DNA of 64,000 nt from Achatina immaculata (Eukaryota > Mollusca > Gastropoda > Stylommatophora > Achatinidae), in NCBI GenBank assembly GCA_009760885.1, contig CM019702.1, positions 52,675,282 to 52,739,281 of the forward strand, given 5' to 3'. Position numbers and translations under genes: made by a program. The notes below the pieces were generated by a model, which saw only the letters and a program-made list of their open reading frames with translations, ran no database searches and was not told the DNA's origin. Positions 9,834-21,659 of this stretch are shown here, one piece after another. The number at the start of each line of letters is the position of its first letter. Within the stretch, counting starts at the first letter, position 1.

Positions 9834-12800
9834 ATAGGGCGTGCCTCATGGATAGAAAAGAACACATTGAAGTATTAAACCAACTAGAAGTGAAAAGAGA
9901 AATATTGAGAAGCATAGAAACAAGACAGATAAGATACCGTGGTCAGGTCAAGAAACACAGTACTATACTGAATACCGTTCTTGAGAACAAGATAGAAGGG
10001 AAATGAATAATAGGACTACAGCGACATGGATGAGTGGACACCATCAAGAGATGGACAGGTGCAAGCTTGTCCAAGTGCTGTACGAACACAAGAAACAGAG
10101 CAGAGTAGAGATTAATTTTATCCAACATTTCATGTCGAAACAGTAAGAAATGGTGATGGTGAATGCTGAATAAACAGCTTTTTATTCCTTAATAGTTAGA
10201 AAATTAGCTTGAACCACATGTATTCTTAAGTATAAACTATCGTGACAGTTCAGAAAACAACCGATGGCGCACTTATTACATATAGTGACTTATGTCTCAT
10301 ACAACACATCCTGAAATATCATTCATGAAAATCAACGAATATGAGGGCATTATTTTGTTCTGTCTCATTCAGATGTTCGTAATACACAGCAATCTATGGT
10401 TCATTAATATGAACCCAGACAATAGACACCCTCCCGAACTAACTCTAATGCGAACTTAACTAATGTACAGACTGAATGTTACGAACAAATGAATGAAGAA
10501 GAGAGCTTCATTTTAAACTGCAACGATTTCAGGAAACTGCCTCGTCTGACATTTTGATTATATTTCTCAGCTTTCATTTTATCAGAAATATACAGTTTGT
10601 TACATGTATAATAGTTTCACATTGAAACTTAGAAAAAAAAACAAAAGAAACGACAGACAAATGAAGCTAACTTTTAACTTTTATGCCGATAAATTGCATT
10701 TCGCATGAAGAAAAGTTGACACAGAGAAAAACTGAACTAAACCAGCTTTCACACGTAACTCACAAAGTTGTGTTAACTCATTTAATTGCTTGATTCTTGA
10801 CCCATTTAAAATTTGTATATTTCGTTTTAACTTCTGGAGAAAGAACAAAAATTGAAATATAAAAACTAGAAGCTATTTTAATCAATATTTCAATTTTTAA
10901 TCTTTCGCGAAATCGGTAATTGTAAGCTAACCTGTAACGGTCTTATGATACACAAACATCTCTCCAGAGTGATTATCGCTGTGATCCAACTGCTCACTCG
11001 TGTGAAGGTAAGATGTGGTACAGAACCTAACAAATAACCAACACCAAGAATATCGAAAGGTACATCAGCTTTGGTGAAAGCGGGAGTTATACAGAAGTTA
11101 AGCCACATCTGTGTTATCAGAGACCCTAGATCAGATATCGACAAACCTATGTTTGGAAGATAAAAGAAATTCGCCAGCTGTAGTTTATATACATGGTCGC
11201 CTTGTCATTTCATATTTAATTAAATATATAAATGTTATGTTAGAAATTGGCATCGGGAACTGAGGACGGACATTCACACATTATACATTATTAGATCATG
11301 AATATAAATGTAATGCAAAAATATACAGTACAACATTATCAACTATATTGCACACAAACAGTACAACATTATCATCATGTGGCTTGCTAGGAGGCGGTGA
11401 TACTAAAGTATTTCAAGGATTTCCATACTTTACATTTTCTGTTACTTCTGGAATTATTTTTAAAGCCACGTCATATCGTTAAACTCCCATAATCATCTCT
11501 TTGGAATTCCCCTACCTCTGTTTCCATTTGTCTTTACTACTGTTTTCAAATCTCATTATATTTTTGATTAAAATTTACTACCGTTTTCCAATGGAGTAGT
11601 GCGTGCTTCTTGGCAGTACACGCTACTCGTAACAATTCCCAGCCTTCTAATGTTATGACGATCTTCAGATCTTATGCTAATCTAGGACTATTGATAAACT
11701 CCTGATTTGCGAAGGTTAGTAAGATATAAAAGATACATTTTAGATACTTTTCATGAACAAAACTCTGAAACTTTACCGCACATCATGTCTAACGGAAGTC
11801 GTTTCATTCATCAGTTACAATTCTCTTCATAATATGAATTTAGGAATAGCCTGTTACAGTTTCGAAAGAAACAACCGCTGACCAGTTAATCTATCACTTC
11901 ACGTAGCGGTCCTGTCAACAGAGTTTGTTATACCTATGCCATCCATCAATCCAGTGCCCTTTTAACTTAAGCAGTGAATTAGTTCGTTCAATATGACATC
12001 TTTTTCAAGACAGTTCTGTTCAAAGAAATGACTGACATCCTGAGCCCAGTAGATTTTATAAACGTGAACATGATTCATTTAAGTATGTAGGTAATGGAGA
12101 TCCACAGATCGACATTTTTCCTAGTGGTTCCAGGATAACCACTGCGCTAGCTAACATCAATACTTTGTTTATTTGACACCATCACTAGTATCGACTAATA
12201 TAGTTTTACAGCATCAGTATACTACACATTTACTTATGTTTGGAGGAGCTTGGCTACAAACTTATTTATGTGGTTAGGAGCTTGCCTACAAACGTATTTA
12301 TGCTGGGAGGAACTTGACTACAAACTTATTTATGCTGAAAGGTGCTTGGCTACAAACTTATTTATGCTGGGAGGAGCTTGGCTACAAACTTATTTATGTT
12401 GGTAGGAGCTTGACTACAAACTTATTTATGTTGGGAGAAGCTTGGCTACACACTTATGTATGCTGGTAGAAGCTTGGCTAGAAACGTATGTATGTTGGTA
12501 GGAGCTTGGCTACAAACTTATGTATGTTGGTAGGAGCTTGGATACAAACTTGTGTATGTTTTTAGGAGTTTGGCTACAAACATATGTACGTTGAGAGGAG
12601 CTTGGGTACAAACTTATGTATGTTGGTAGGAGTTTGGCTACAAACTTATTTACGTTGGTAGGAACTTGGCTACAAACTTATTTATGTTGGTAGGAGCTCG
12701 GCATCTACCAAATCCTCCTGCCACGTCGACAGATTAAAAAGTTTTCTGACGTAGCATTCTTATTGTTTGGCACTGATAAAAATGTCCTCCCTCTCTCCTC

Positions 12801-15758
12801 TAGTCTGAGCGTGATGCACGTGTTTGTTATAGCATACAGACGGGCCTAGAATCTTTAGGGCCAGTCATTCAATAGTCTCTTCCGGATGGTCGACATACCA
12901 TTTTCTGACAACAGAATGTGTGACTGCAGCAGATGCAAGATTCGCCATTTTGTTGAAAAATAAATTATATAGGATGTCCCGAATCCGTGGTGTCTATTCA
13001 CGAGAGCCTCGATTACATAACACATACTACGATATATGTGACAAAATACTCGAATACAGTGATCTTCATATCTGTTCATGTCCCATGTTCTTTTCTAATT
13101 GCTCTACAAACTAGCCTTATCTGTTATGTGGTATAGCGATGAATATTACATTCATCCTCTACTCTTTTGGTTGCTTTTTTTTTAGTCAAGATAGTTGTAA
13201 CACTCATTTCAAATTTCTTTAAGCAACTACTATGGTCTGCTTTCTATTAGGTTATCCATAATTTCCATAATTTTGAAATGAAAATACATGAAATCCTTAA
13301 TACCCCAGTTCTATTATAAGCGTGTCTTGTTTCTCCTTTCGCATATGCCTTTCAGTGTTGGTAAGACAAATAAGCGCCCCGGTATGGCTCTGTGAATTGT
13401 TTCTAGCAGAAAACGCGTAATCTATAGAGGCTGTTCTCTTCACTATATTTCCTCTTCTGTCAGCAGTTGCAGTATGTGTCCACTTTTCTCAAAGGTACCA
13501 TCGCAGGTACGTTTCTTGGAATGTATTTATAAATTTCTGCTGCCTTCTCTGTCTGTCTGCATCCTCTCTTTGAACTATTCATATTATCAGCTGACCTATG
13601 AAAGACTGGCTTCATTATGTTTTCTCGCTAAAATGTCATGTGGGGGGGGGGGGGGGGGGGAACAAAGGTTGACAATATTAATCAAATAATTATGAAAACT
13701 TGAATTTAAAAGGCGTATAGCTCTTAGCGACCAGTTAGCTGGTTCTAAGATTATCTGCCCTAGTACCACCTTGCACGGAATTATTTGAATCATGCTGAGG
13801 GAGTGAGAGAGACATATTGAGATTTCAGGTTAGTTTGAGCTAGAATGCCGTGAAAGAAAGTAGTGTATTATTGTTCTGTGTTACTAAGTAGTGTAGTTTA
13901 GTCGTGGTAAGGATGGTGATGATTGATGCTTCATTTGTCGGTGACCGCCTGTTGGCGAAGGGTAACCGTTGAGAATTATTCTTCACGTCGACTTGAGTTT
14001 TGAGAAATTACCTTATCCCATGCCACTGGCAAAAAACAGTGGACGTTCAATCTGTGTCAGACAAAAAGCGCGGGCCTTGATATGTATTAAGGTATAGTTG
14101 TAAAACTGAATTATTTCCACGTTAAAAGTATATCTATTATGCGTCAAAATAGCTGTAAGTCTGTGAAGATTTTTAAAGAAAAAGAATTAATGTGATGTTT
14201 TTAGACAATAATTGTGTCATACTTACTATCGGCTAGGCCTAGATGTACAGTACGTACCATCTGAGATGTCTAGATCTACCCTGTCGATCTCATCTTGTCA
14301 TGATATGTGCCATTTTCACTAAAATAATGTCTGAATTAACTTTCTAACTACTTCTCCAGTCGCCTATGTCTAGATCTACTTGGGATACATTCAAGAACAG
14401 TGGTCTGGTCACAGGGCACGTCCACATCTCTATATAGATAACAAAACATTGAAATTTATCGATCAAAAACTTCGACTTTCATGATCGACATCGCTTGTTA
14501 CTAACCACGCTTCCGCTATGATGAAAGGGGTCGCTGGACATGCGCAAACAAAACGTGCACAATTAAAAAGTTACATCTTTTTTTGTAGCATCAAAAGATG
14601 TATAAAAAAATATGGTCCCATGCCAATGGAGACACAAATCGGAAGTGATAAATTTTAGTCCTTAGGCACGGGAAGAGTTACATGCCAATCATATGTGCAT
14701 ATTGTCGTCGGTCATCAGCATCATGTTCCATCTAATAAAGACTTTATCTGTATAGAAGGAGTTCTACTTATGCTGCTGTTGCGCCGAGTTGGAGTAAGTG
14801 TTCGTGGGAGATATTAGTCTGAAGAGTGTTCACGCTATTCAGACTTGCGAGAGACTATAATATAAGTGTAGTAACAGAATTATTTAACAGTTAGACATAG
14901 ACATGCAAATTCATTTATATTCATTCATTCATTCCTTTGCATGTCCCTTGCGGAACTTTGCCTCCCAAACAGCACTCCTGTAGGCCTCTCGGTTGTGAGC
15001 AAGATGGCCTGCTGCTGCTGCATCCATCTCCAGATCGTCAACGATGTCTTGCAGCCATCTTCGTTTCGGTCTTCCTCTTTTTCTTTTTCCCATTATGTAT
15101 CCTTCCAATACGGTCTTCTCTAAATTATCATGACGTTTAATGTGTCCAAAATATTTAAGTTTTCTCTCTTTAATCCTCTTTACTAGCCAGCCTTCTTCAA
15201 TATTAAGCTCCTGTAGTATAGATATATTTGTTCTTTTTTGTGTCCACGATATTTGGAGAACTATTTATATTGTATATATATATATATATATATAATCATT
15301 TATATTGTCTTTCAAAAAATATGTAAATACAAAACCACATATTGTTTATCATTTCTGCTGTATTTGATGCAGTACAAGGCACATAAAGATACATCTATAA
15401 AGTCAAGAGTAAGAAATGGTATAAAACAAGCTAAACACACTAAGTAATGTATCAAGTTTATACACCCATGTAAGCAATGATCATTACCCAGCACGTTATA
15501 TACTTCATAGTGAACTAACTCAGACACGTACTGACCTTCTTGAAGCTTACCCAAGAGACTAACGTTGATTGGTTCTTTGAAGCCCTGCTTGACAAAGCAC
15601 ATGATATTGATGATGTTTGTTACAATGCCAAAAACGTTAACAGTTTGACACAGAACTCCAGCGATGCACGTTGTCAGCATGTCTGATATCTGTCTAGTTA
15701 AAAGAGGAGACTCGTGTGGAGGGACTGCAGAAGTGGACCAGTTGCCTGCTCCTCTCAT
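8716..15758 (-). CDS. Chemosensory-type 7TM receptor 1 (three coding exons, intact)
   Basis: Class A (rhodopsin-like) G-protein-coupled receptor of the gastropod chemosensory type, expected in the plasma membrane of sensory cells; the ligand is unknown. Joined exons 15551-15758, 10932-11146 and 8716-9321 give 342 residues with no stop. Seen: an N-terminal sequon at N6; TM1 about 25-55; TM2 with the conserved Asp (LSISDLG, D75); TM3 ending in an ERC triplet (131-133) in place of DRY; TM4 151-171; TM5 about 203-232; TM6 after KVVKMVL; TM7 ending in NIFIY (313-317) in place of NPxxY; short C-tail. Introns are phase 1 (donor GTAAGC, acceptor ATAG) and phase 0 (donor GTTAGC, acceptor TTCAG). ATG 15758 is chosen because it matches the start of receptors 2 and 3, but the frame stays open upstream to the exon-1 acceptor at 15818. 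It is one of a tandem minus-strand array. Family assignment rests on recalled resemblance; the gene structure is read directly. Confidence 0.88.
9775..9832. repeat. (TA)n microsatellite
   Basis: TA run with a single C interruption, in intron 2 of receptor 1. Confidence 0.95.
9838..10135 (+). mobile_element. LINE-C 3' fragment
   Basis: Broken frame reading RKEHIEVLNQ, LRSIETRQIRYRGQV and WVDTIKRWTGASL, the C-terminal tail typical of LINE-C and LINE-F polyproteins. It lies in intron 2 of receptor 1. Confidence 0.6.
10932..11146 (-). CDS. Receptor 1, coding exon 2 (TM2-TM3)
   Basis: 215 nt, starting after ATAG and ending CCG TTA CAG before GTTAGC. With the exon-1 base it gives 72 codons (residues 70-141), holding the TM2 Asp and the TM3 ERC triplet. 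Length is identical in receptors 2 and 3. Confidence 0.9.
11147..12232. other. Receptor 1 intron 1, distal part: nothing recognised
   Basis: AT-rich intron sequence with no long frame or clear repeat until the minisatellite at 12233. Confidence 0.5.
12233..12702. repeat. 32-bp minisatellite, about 14.7 copies
   Basis: Period exactly 32, for example the CTTATTTATG starts at 12261, 12325 and 12357. The unit contains GGAGCTTGGCTACAAACTTA. Units differ by one to several substitutions without length change. Located in intron 1 of receptor 1. Confidence 0.93.
12703..14912. other. Receptor 1 intron 1, middle part: no gene recognised
   Basis: No long conserved frame. It contains an uninterrupted run of 19 G at 13642-13660. 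Confidence 0.5.
13642..13660. repeat. Poly-G run (19 G)
   Basis: Nineteen consecutive G in AT-rich sequence; length may be unreliable. Confidence 0.85.
14922..15262 (-). mobile_element. LINE-A, 5'-truncated 341-bp insertion with target-site duplication
   Basis: The minus strand reads the LINE-A C-terminus (ISILQELNIEEGWL, GRPRRRWLQDIVDDL) and ends in a (GAAT)n tail. The 9-bp repeat ATTTATATT flanks it exactly at 14913-14921 and 15263-15271. Located in intron 1 of receptor 1, 0.29 kb from exon 1. Confidence 0.9.
15273..15295. repeat. (TA)n microsatellite
   Basis: Short TA run directly beside the right target-site duplication of the LINE-A insertion. Confidence 0.9.
15551..15758 (-). CDS. Receptor 1, coding exon 1 (N-terminus and TM1)
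   Basis: Codes residues 1-69 plus the first base of G70. It ends CTC TTG G before GTAAGC. A splice acceptor (TTTTCAG) lies at 15818, so the exon carries 59 nt of 5'UTR. TM1 contains GIVTN and is followed by CFVKQGF, shared by all paralogs here. Confidence 0.88.
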
Positions 15759-16428
15759 TCTAGACTGATTTAAATGGAATTCCGGTAAAAGTGGAAACTT
15801 TCCAGTGTCAAAGCGCTCTGAAAATAGTCTATAGTTTCTGTATCAGTTATAAAGTTTCAGAAAATTACATTCACATATTTTAGAAAGTTCGAGGAAGAAT
15901 CAAATTATTACATTCATGTTGTCACATATGAATGGATGTAGAACACTTACTGTTAATACTATTAATTCTCAACATATTTCCTGTGTCGTTCATTCAGTAT
16001 TTTATATCTTTCCACAGGCTTATTGATTCCTGTAGAATGTTTTGAGTGGTTCCGTTTCGTGTAGCTGTCCATCGATTTCAAAATGGCGATCTCGCTATCG
16101 TCTTTCACAGAAACGAAGCACGGTTAGGGCCGTAGACGAGATATGGTAACACACCAAATTTCAAAACTTGAAAATGCCTTATGAGGACAAGCGTCATCAT
16201 GGTTAAGGATAGTCTTGTGTGAGAGAATTCGACGTGCGATATGAGTGACATTCATCCCACACATTCAAAGAAATTCGTGATTGAACTTTTTAAAATCCAT
16301 TTACACCTGTCTATGGCTCATACACTTGAACTTGTCAGATTGCACAAGATTTATACCATGAATTCTACCTGTTTCTACACATCGTTCATTTATGTGACGT
16401 GTCCATTCCTGTACCTCTCACGGGCTCC

Positions 16429-16965
16429 CTAAATGCAATGCGGTCTTATGCAAGTTGACCGGCGTCTTGCAGTGACACCTTCAGATTTTTCGTGATGTCC
16501 TGAGCCATCTGCGGCGAGGCCATCCCTTTTCTCTTTGCCGGACGCTATGCGCTCTATTACCAACCTCTCCAAGCAAGTATGCCTCTTGATATGTCCAAAG
16601 TATCTTACCTTTCTAATTACTATAGTGTTAACCAGACAGTTTTCTGCGAGACATAATCCCGTCAATATCTCCTTTCGTGATTTTCGTTCTATCCATGATA
16701 TTCTAAGTGCCCTTCTGCAAAATTTAATTTCAAATGCTGTTATTTTTGTTAGTGATTTGTTAAGTGCCATGTTTCAGAAGTGTCCACATGTTGCCACTGT
16801 GGATATGTAAGCTCTAAGTAAACATAATTTTGTTTCTTGTCCGTACCGTGCCACATAATCTTCATTTGTGCCAGTTTCTGTGATGCAACTCCAGTTCTTC
16901 CTCTGAATTCCACACCTCAAGCCCATATAAATCTGCTTACATTTCACCCCTCGAAAGTAGTGCAT
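16429..16965 (-). mobile_element. LINE-D 3' fragment
   Basis: Two overlapping minus frames read KITAFEIKFCRRALRISWI, RYFGHIKRHTCLERLVIER and LCLLRAYISTVATCG, a reverse-transcriptase C-terminal tail. It is related to 26.23-27.24 kb and lies between the receptor 1 promoter candidate and exon 1. Confidence 0.7.
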
Positions 16966-17527
16966 TTATACAAACGAACAGGCAGTTTTACACCATAACA
17001 CATGCTAAGTAAATGACGCCAAGGATATAATGACAGCATCAGCCACATGCCACATGCCACCCACTATAGGGAAATCAACACGCCACAGCCACACTTTCAT
17101 TCATATATGACAAGATCATTGGCCTTTTCTTTTTAATTCTCCCTCGTATATCAATAAATTAAAAGTAACAGAAGACAAAGAACATGGACTTAGCAAAAAT
17201 ATACCATTTTGTTTTACTAAGAGATATTACATTAGTGATGGTCTTATCTTACCCTTACAGTGATATTCGAAATGCACTAGTTATGTGTTTGATATGCTTG
17301 CATAAAAGAGAACAATAAGTTTCTGTGTAAAGTTCCAGTAATATTCCAGAATCTGAGTTCTTCAAATAGCCCAAATTTCATGACTTTTGTTGTGACAATC
17401 TGGTGTAAAGTTTATATAATACTGAAGCGTTACCCAAAGGCAAATGATGTAGGACTAAACTGTCCATGTTTGCATAACCTTGGTTTCATATCAAGAATCC
17501 AAAAATGCTGAAATGTCTTTATATCCG

Positions 17528-17735
17528 TGGTTTATAAAAGCGACAACACAGCACGCTTAGCAGCGTCTAAAGCATAAATTATTCTGTTAAGCATAACAAA
17601 AAAAACCATCCAGTCTTCTAGGTAATAAGAACAAATACTTCTAACAATATGTTATTGCCTTCTCTGTCTCATCATTCAGAATCCTGACTATCTATTTAAA
17701 CATATACTAAGACTTTTAAAAAGGGGAAGAGCATT
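17528..17735 (-). promoter_or_regulatory. Conserved upstream module of receptor 1 (promoter candidate)
   Basis: About 200 bp shared with sequence upstream of receptors 2 and 3. The best-conserved core, on the plus strand, is AATACTTCTAACAATAT (17634-17650), followed by a TATTTAAA run (17692-17699). A TATA-like TTTATAAAAG lies at 17531-17540, 1.7 kb before the exon-1 acceptor. Seen: the conservation and the spacing. Inferred: a core promoter plus proximal element feeding a non-coding first exon. It could instead be a dispersed repeat, since an orphan copy exists at 50.9 kb. Confidence 0.45.
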
Positions 17736-18029
17736 ATTTACATGACCAATGCCGTAGATAGCTGTAGTCCCTACCCCGACACAGAAAGCAACTGTCAGAC
17801 ACGTATACTATTGTATTTATTTGTGTGATTATTTTGTTTTCATTGCTTTATACGGTTATGTTTTGTGATGACTATAAAATAACGTGTCTTGCTTTTCTAT
17901 TGGTAGCTGTGTGAGACGTATAATTAAAGTTCAGGGCGTCACTACCTCTCAACAGCCAGGAGAAAGCCATATGTATAGGCCTTACTCATTAACGACCCCC
18001 TCCCTCATAATCTCCCCTGTACTACTCAT

Positions 18030-19620
18030 CAGTTCTTGCGCCGGAGTAGTAATTATTATATCAGTCTAATTTCAGTAAAAAGTTTATTTAATTGCTAACT
18101 GATTCCTAAAACTGCTCTAATGCCAACTTTTGTTCTGCCTTCAGTGACGTGATAGAAAATGGTCTGTTTTTACTGCTATATTGCTGATAAACAGCCAAAA
18201 TAAGTTGAACCTTATTTAATTGTGCACTTTTTAAATTCAGTGTTATTATATAAGTTGGTTTGACATAAAACAAGGGGTCCGTCAGGGGTGCATATTGTCA
18301 CCCTACTTATTTAACTTGTATACTGAAAATATAATGAGGAATGTTAGAGAAGATGTAGACAAAGAATATTACGATGCCATAACAGTTGGAGGTTACGAAA
18401 TACCAGAGATTAGATATGCTGATGACACAGTATTGCTGTCCACAACAAAAAGGAATGAAAAAACTAATTATGTCAGTCCGCAAGAACAGCGAAGAGCAGA
18501 ACCTCTATCTTAATGCTAAGAAAACTAAATTGATGACAACTGACAAAACAAACAAGGCAACTGAAATATGTATCAATGAGGAAAAACTGGAAGAAGTGGA
18601 GAGTTTTGAATATCTTGGATCGCTGCTAACTAATAATGGAGATACAATGAGGGAAATTAAAAGGAGGACATCTATCGCTCTTCAGAAAGTAAAACAAATA
18701 AAGAATATGTGGAGAGGAGCAGACAGAACAACACAAATAAGATTTTTAAGGGCATGCATCTTTCCCATCGCAACATATGCCTGTGAGACCTGGACACTTA
18801 ACAAAACAGCTGAGAACACACATAAATGCCTTTGAATGTAAATGCTGCAGAAGAGTTCTCCAAATATCGTGGACACAAAAAAGAACAAATATATCGATAC
18901 TACAAGAGCTTAATATTGAAGAAGGCTGGCTAGTGAAGAGGATTAAAGAGAGAAAACATAAATATTTTGGATACATTAAACGTCATGATAATTTAGAGAA
19001 GACCGTATTGGAAGGATACATAATGGGAAAAAGAAAAAGAGGAAGACCAAGACGAAGATGGCTGCAAGACATCGTTGACGATCTGGAAATGGATTCAACA
19101 GCAGCAGGCCATCTTGCTCACAACCGAGAGGCCTACAGGAGTGCTGTTTGGGAGGCAAAGTTCCGCAAGGGACATGCAAATGAATGAATGAATGAATGAA
19201 TGTTATTATTACAATGCCCAGACAGGTGGATTATTTCCAGTTTGCGTTGTGAAAATAGACCAAGTTTAATGTAGAATACTGTGCAACTATATAGAATGTG
19301 GCATGCATTAAAAACATTTACGCCCACGAATATTTCAATAAAATTTAGTTTGTAAACTTAAGAACAGTTCACGTGACACACGATATTTTTAAATATCACA
19401 GTTCTTATCGCGATTACACATAATTTACAAAGCGGTTTATATGATATTTACATTCTCCAAAATAGTGCAGTTTTATCTTAACACATAAAATATCATAAAA
19501 GAGAAACACCCGTGGTTGTATTCGAAGTGACACATAAAATATTAAATAATGAATGACATTCACAGAAAGATAGGATGAAAAAACCATAGTAAATATTACA
19601 TGTGGCTTTTTTTTTTAGTA
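18030..19620. repeat. Segmental duplication, copy 2, split by LINE-A
   Basis: 18030-18249 and 19201-19620 together are paralogous to 3330-4015; the LINE-A insertion 18250-19200 separates the halves. Confidence 0.7.
18250..19200 (+). mobile_element. LINE-A, 951-bp truncated copy with target-site duplication
   Basis: Starts within the reverse transcriptase (GCILSPYLFNLYTENI), keeps an intact YADD box (RYADDTVLLST) and the C-terminal tail (CETWTLNKTAE, GRPRRRWLQDIVDDL), and ends in (GAAT)n. Two frameshifts break the frame, near 18470 and 18810. The 9-bp duplication TGTTATTAT lies at 18241-18249 and 19201-19209. Confidence 0.9.
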
Positions 19621-19751
19621 TAAGTGTTCTCCATTTAGTAGGTACAACAAAAATATCCAGCTGACTGTCCATTGAAGACTTGCTCTGTGGCCATCGATAC
19701 TGTTGTATAAATGCTATTTAAAGCATTAACATTAGTGTTGTTCTCAAGCAA

Positions 19752-20560
19752 CATCGTAATAGTCTTTGAAATTTGGATGTTATGAAACACCAGAGATTAG
19801 ATATGCTGGTGGCACAGTATTACTGCCCACAACACAAAAAGAAATTGAAAAAATAATTATTTCAGTTCGTAAGAATAGTGAAAAGCAAAACCTCTATCTT
19901 AATGCGAAGAAAACAAAACTGATGTCAACAGACAAAACAAATAAGGCTGATGAAATATATATCACTGAGGAAAAATTGGAAGAAATAGAGAGTGTTGAAT
20001 ATCTTGGATCATTACTAACTAATAATGGAGATACAACGAGGGAAATTAAAAGGATGGCATCTATCACTTTTCAAAAAGTAAAACCACTAAAGAAGCTGTG
20101 GAAAGTAACAGACAGAACTACACAAATAATAATTTAAGGGCATGCATCTTTCCCATCGCAACATATGCCTGTGAGACATGGACACTTAACAAAATAGCTG
20201 AGAAACATATAAATGCTTTTGAATGTAAATGCTACAGAATTGTTCTTCAAGTATCATCGGCAGAAAAAAGAACACATGTATCCATACTACAAGAACTTAA
20301 TATTGTAGAAGTTTGGCTAGTATAAGGGATTAAATGTTTCTAACATTTTTAACCTCATAGAAATTTAGAGAAGAACGTTATGGAAGGAACAATAATAGGA
20401 AAAAAAAAGAAAGAGGAAGGCCAAACGAAGATGGCTGCAAGACATCGCTGATAATCTGCAAATGGATGCATCAGCAGCAGGGGATCTTGCTTATACCCGA
20501 GAGACCTACAGAAGAGCTGTTAGTGAGGCGAAGTTCTCCAAGGGACATGCACCTGATTGA
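19752..20560 (+). mobile_element. LINE-A, truncated decayed copy
   Basis: Reads NLYLNAKKTKLMSTDKTNKA, VEYLGSLLTNNGD and CETWTLNKIAEKHINAFEC with frameshifts; the YADD box reads YAGG. The 3' end GGGACATGCACCTGATTGAC lacks the (GAAT)n tail. A possible 6-bp AAGCAA duplication flanks it. Confidence 0.75.
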
Positions 20561-21659
20561 CTGAGCAAGAAGCAATTATCTGAAACAAAAAAAGAATGAT
20601 GAAGAAACTTAACAAATAAACAGAACTGTTTAGCAAAGAAGCACAGGTTCAAATATTAGCTGCGTATGATTCTCACGCGATTTTAACTGAGCTAACTAAC
20701 GTTTAAGAGGACTAAAAATGCTTGAAAGTTTTATGACTAAGGTAGTTCAGTTAGTAATGTTTTACTACAACATTTTGCAAAATAGATTTTAGGTTAGCAA
20801 AAACAAGAAACAAAAGCAATATCTGATATGATCCCGAATAGTACTTGTAATTATATCCTGAAGAAAGTGTTAATAAAAAATATTTACATTTTTGCGAATA
20901 TTTATACGAATAGCTCGACAAGATTTTGATTACAGAGAAGAATTACTTCAGCTATGCTCTCTTCATGGAACAGCAAAGAAAGAACAATACTTTAGATCAT
21001 TATCAACGAAAAAAAGCATTATTAATTAACGGACTCTCAAAGCCAGCTTCAGAAGATAGAGAGGAGCTTATTACGTCATGAATGGGCTTAGATCTTAAGA
21101 TAACCCAGTGTCATCAGACTGACGTGAATATATCGTCCAGGGCAATCAGAAATTAGCGGCACAAAAGTAGCCAATCATGGTGCCTGCAAAGCTATTGTAG
21201 AAGTTATGATATCGATGAACACAGGACGGATGTACTGAAGTCAGTTGCCGAAGACTCATTGCAAGAGGAGGAAAGGGCATGTCCTGATAATTTATATCTA
21301 CAGAGGATGAGGGAAACAGGTGTGAGGTGTAAGAGCCGGAGAGGTTGCCAGCTGACTGGCACAATTAGAGTTCATACTCTTTGGTGGTAAACGAAAAAAG
21401 AGAGGATATCGTGTGTTTGTGTTCCCCGTGTACGATTCATTAACGTATACACCAGACTTCCTCCTTAATCGTACAAAAACACACAGGACGAGAAAATAGG
21501 AAATAGGAAAATAAGCGGATATATGAACGTGCATGTTGTATGAGACGAAACATAGAGAAAAGAAGCACTCATTTCAAACTCGTTTGAAGGTGTGTCTGAT
21601 AATGCGTGTTCAGATATCTTGTGAATGCTAGAGTCTAGGTTGATATTGTTAATAATTAT
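20561..21659. other. No gene recognised
   Basis: AT-rich sequence between two LINE-A copies. The right part (21.1-21.66 kb) may be 5' leader of the next LINE-A copy, but it does not match the leader at 745-886. Confidence 0.4.

Noticed and set aside
12233..12702. CRISPR-like array
   Set aside because: The 32-bp units are directly adjacent with no unique spacers, in a eukaryotic intron: a minisatellite.
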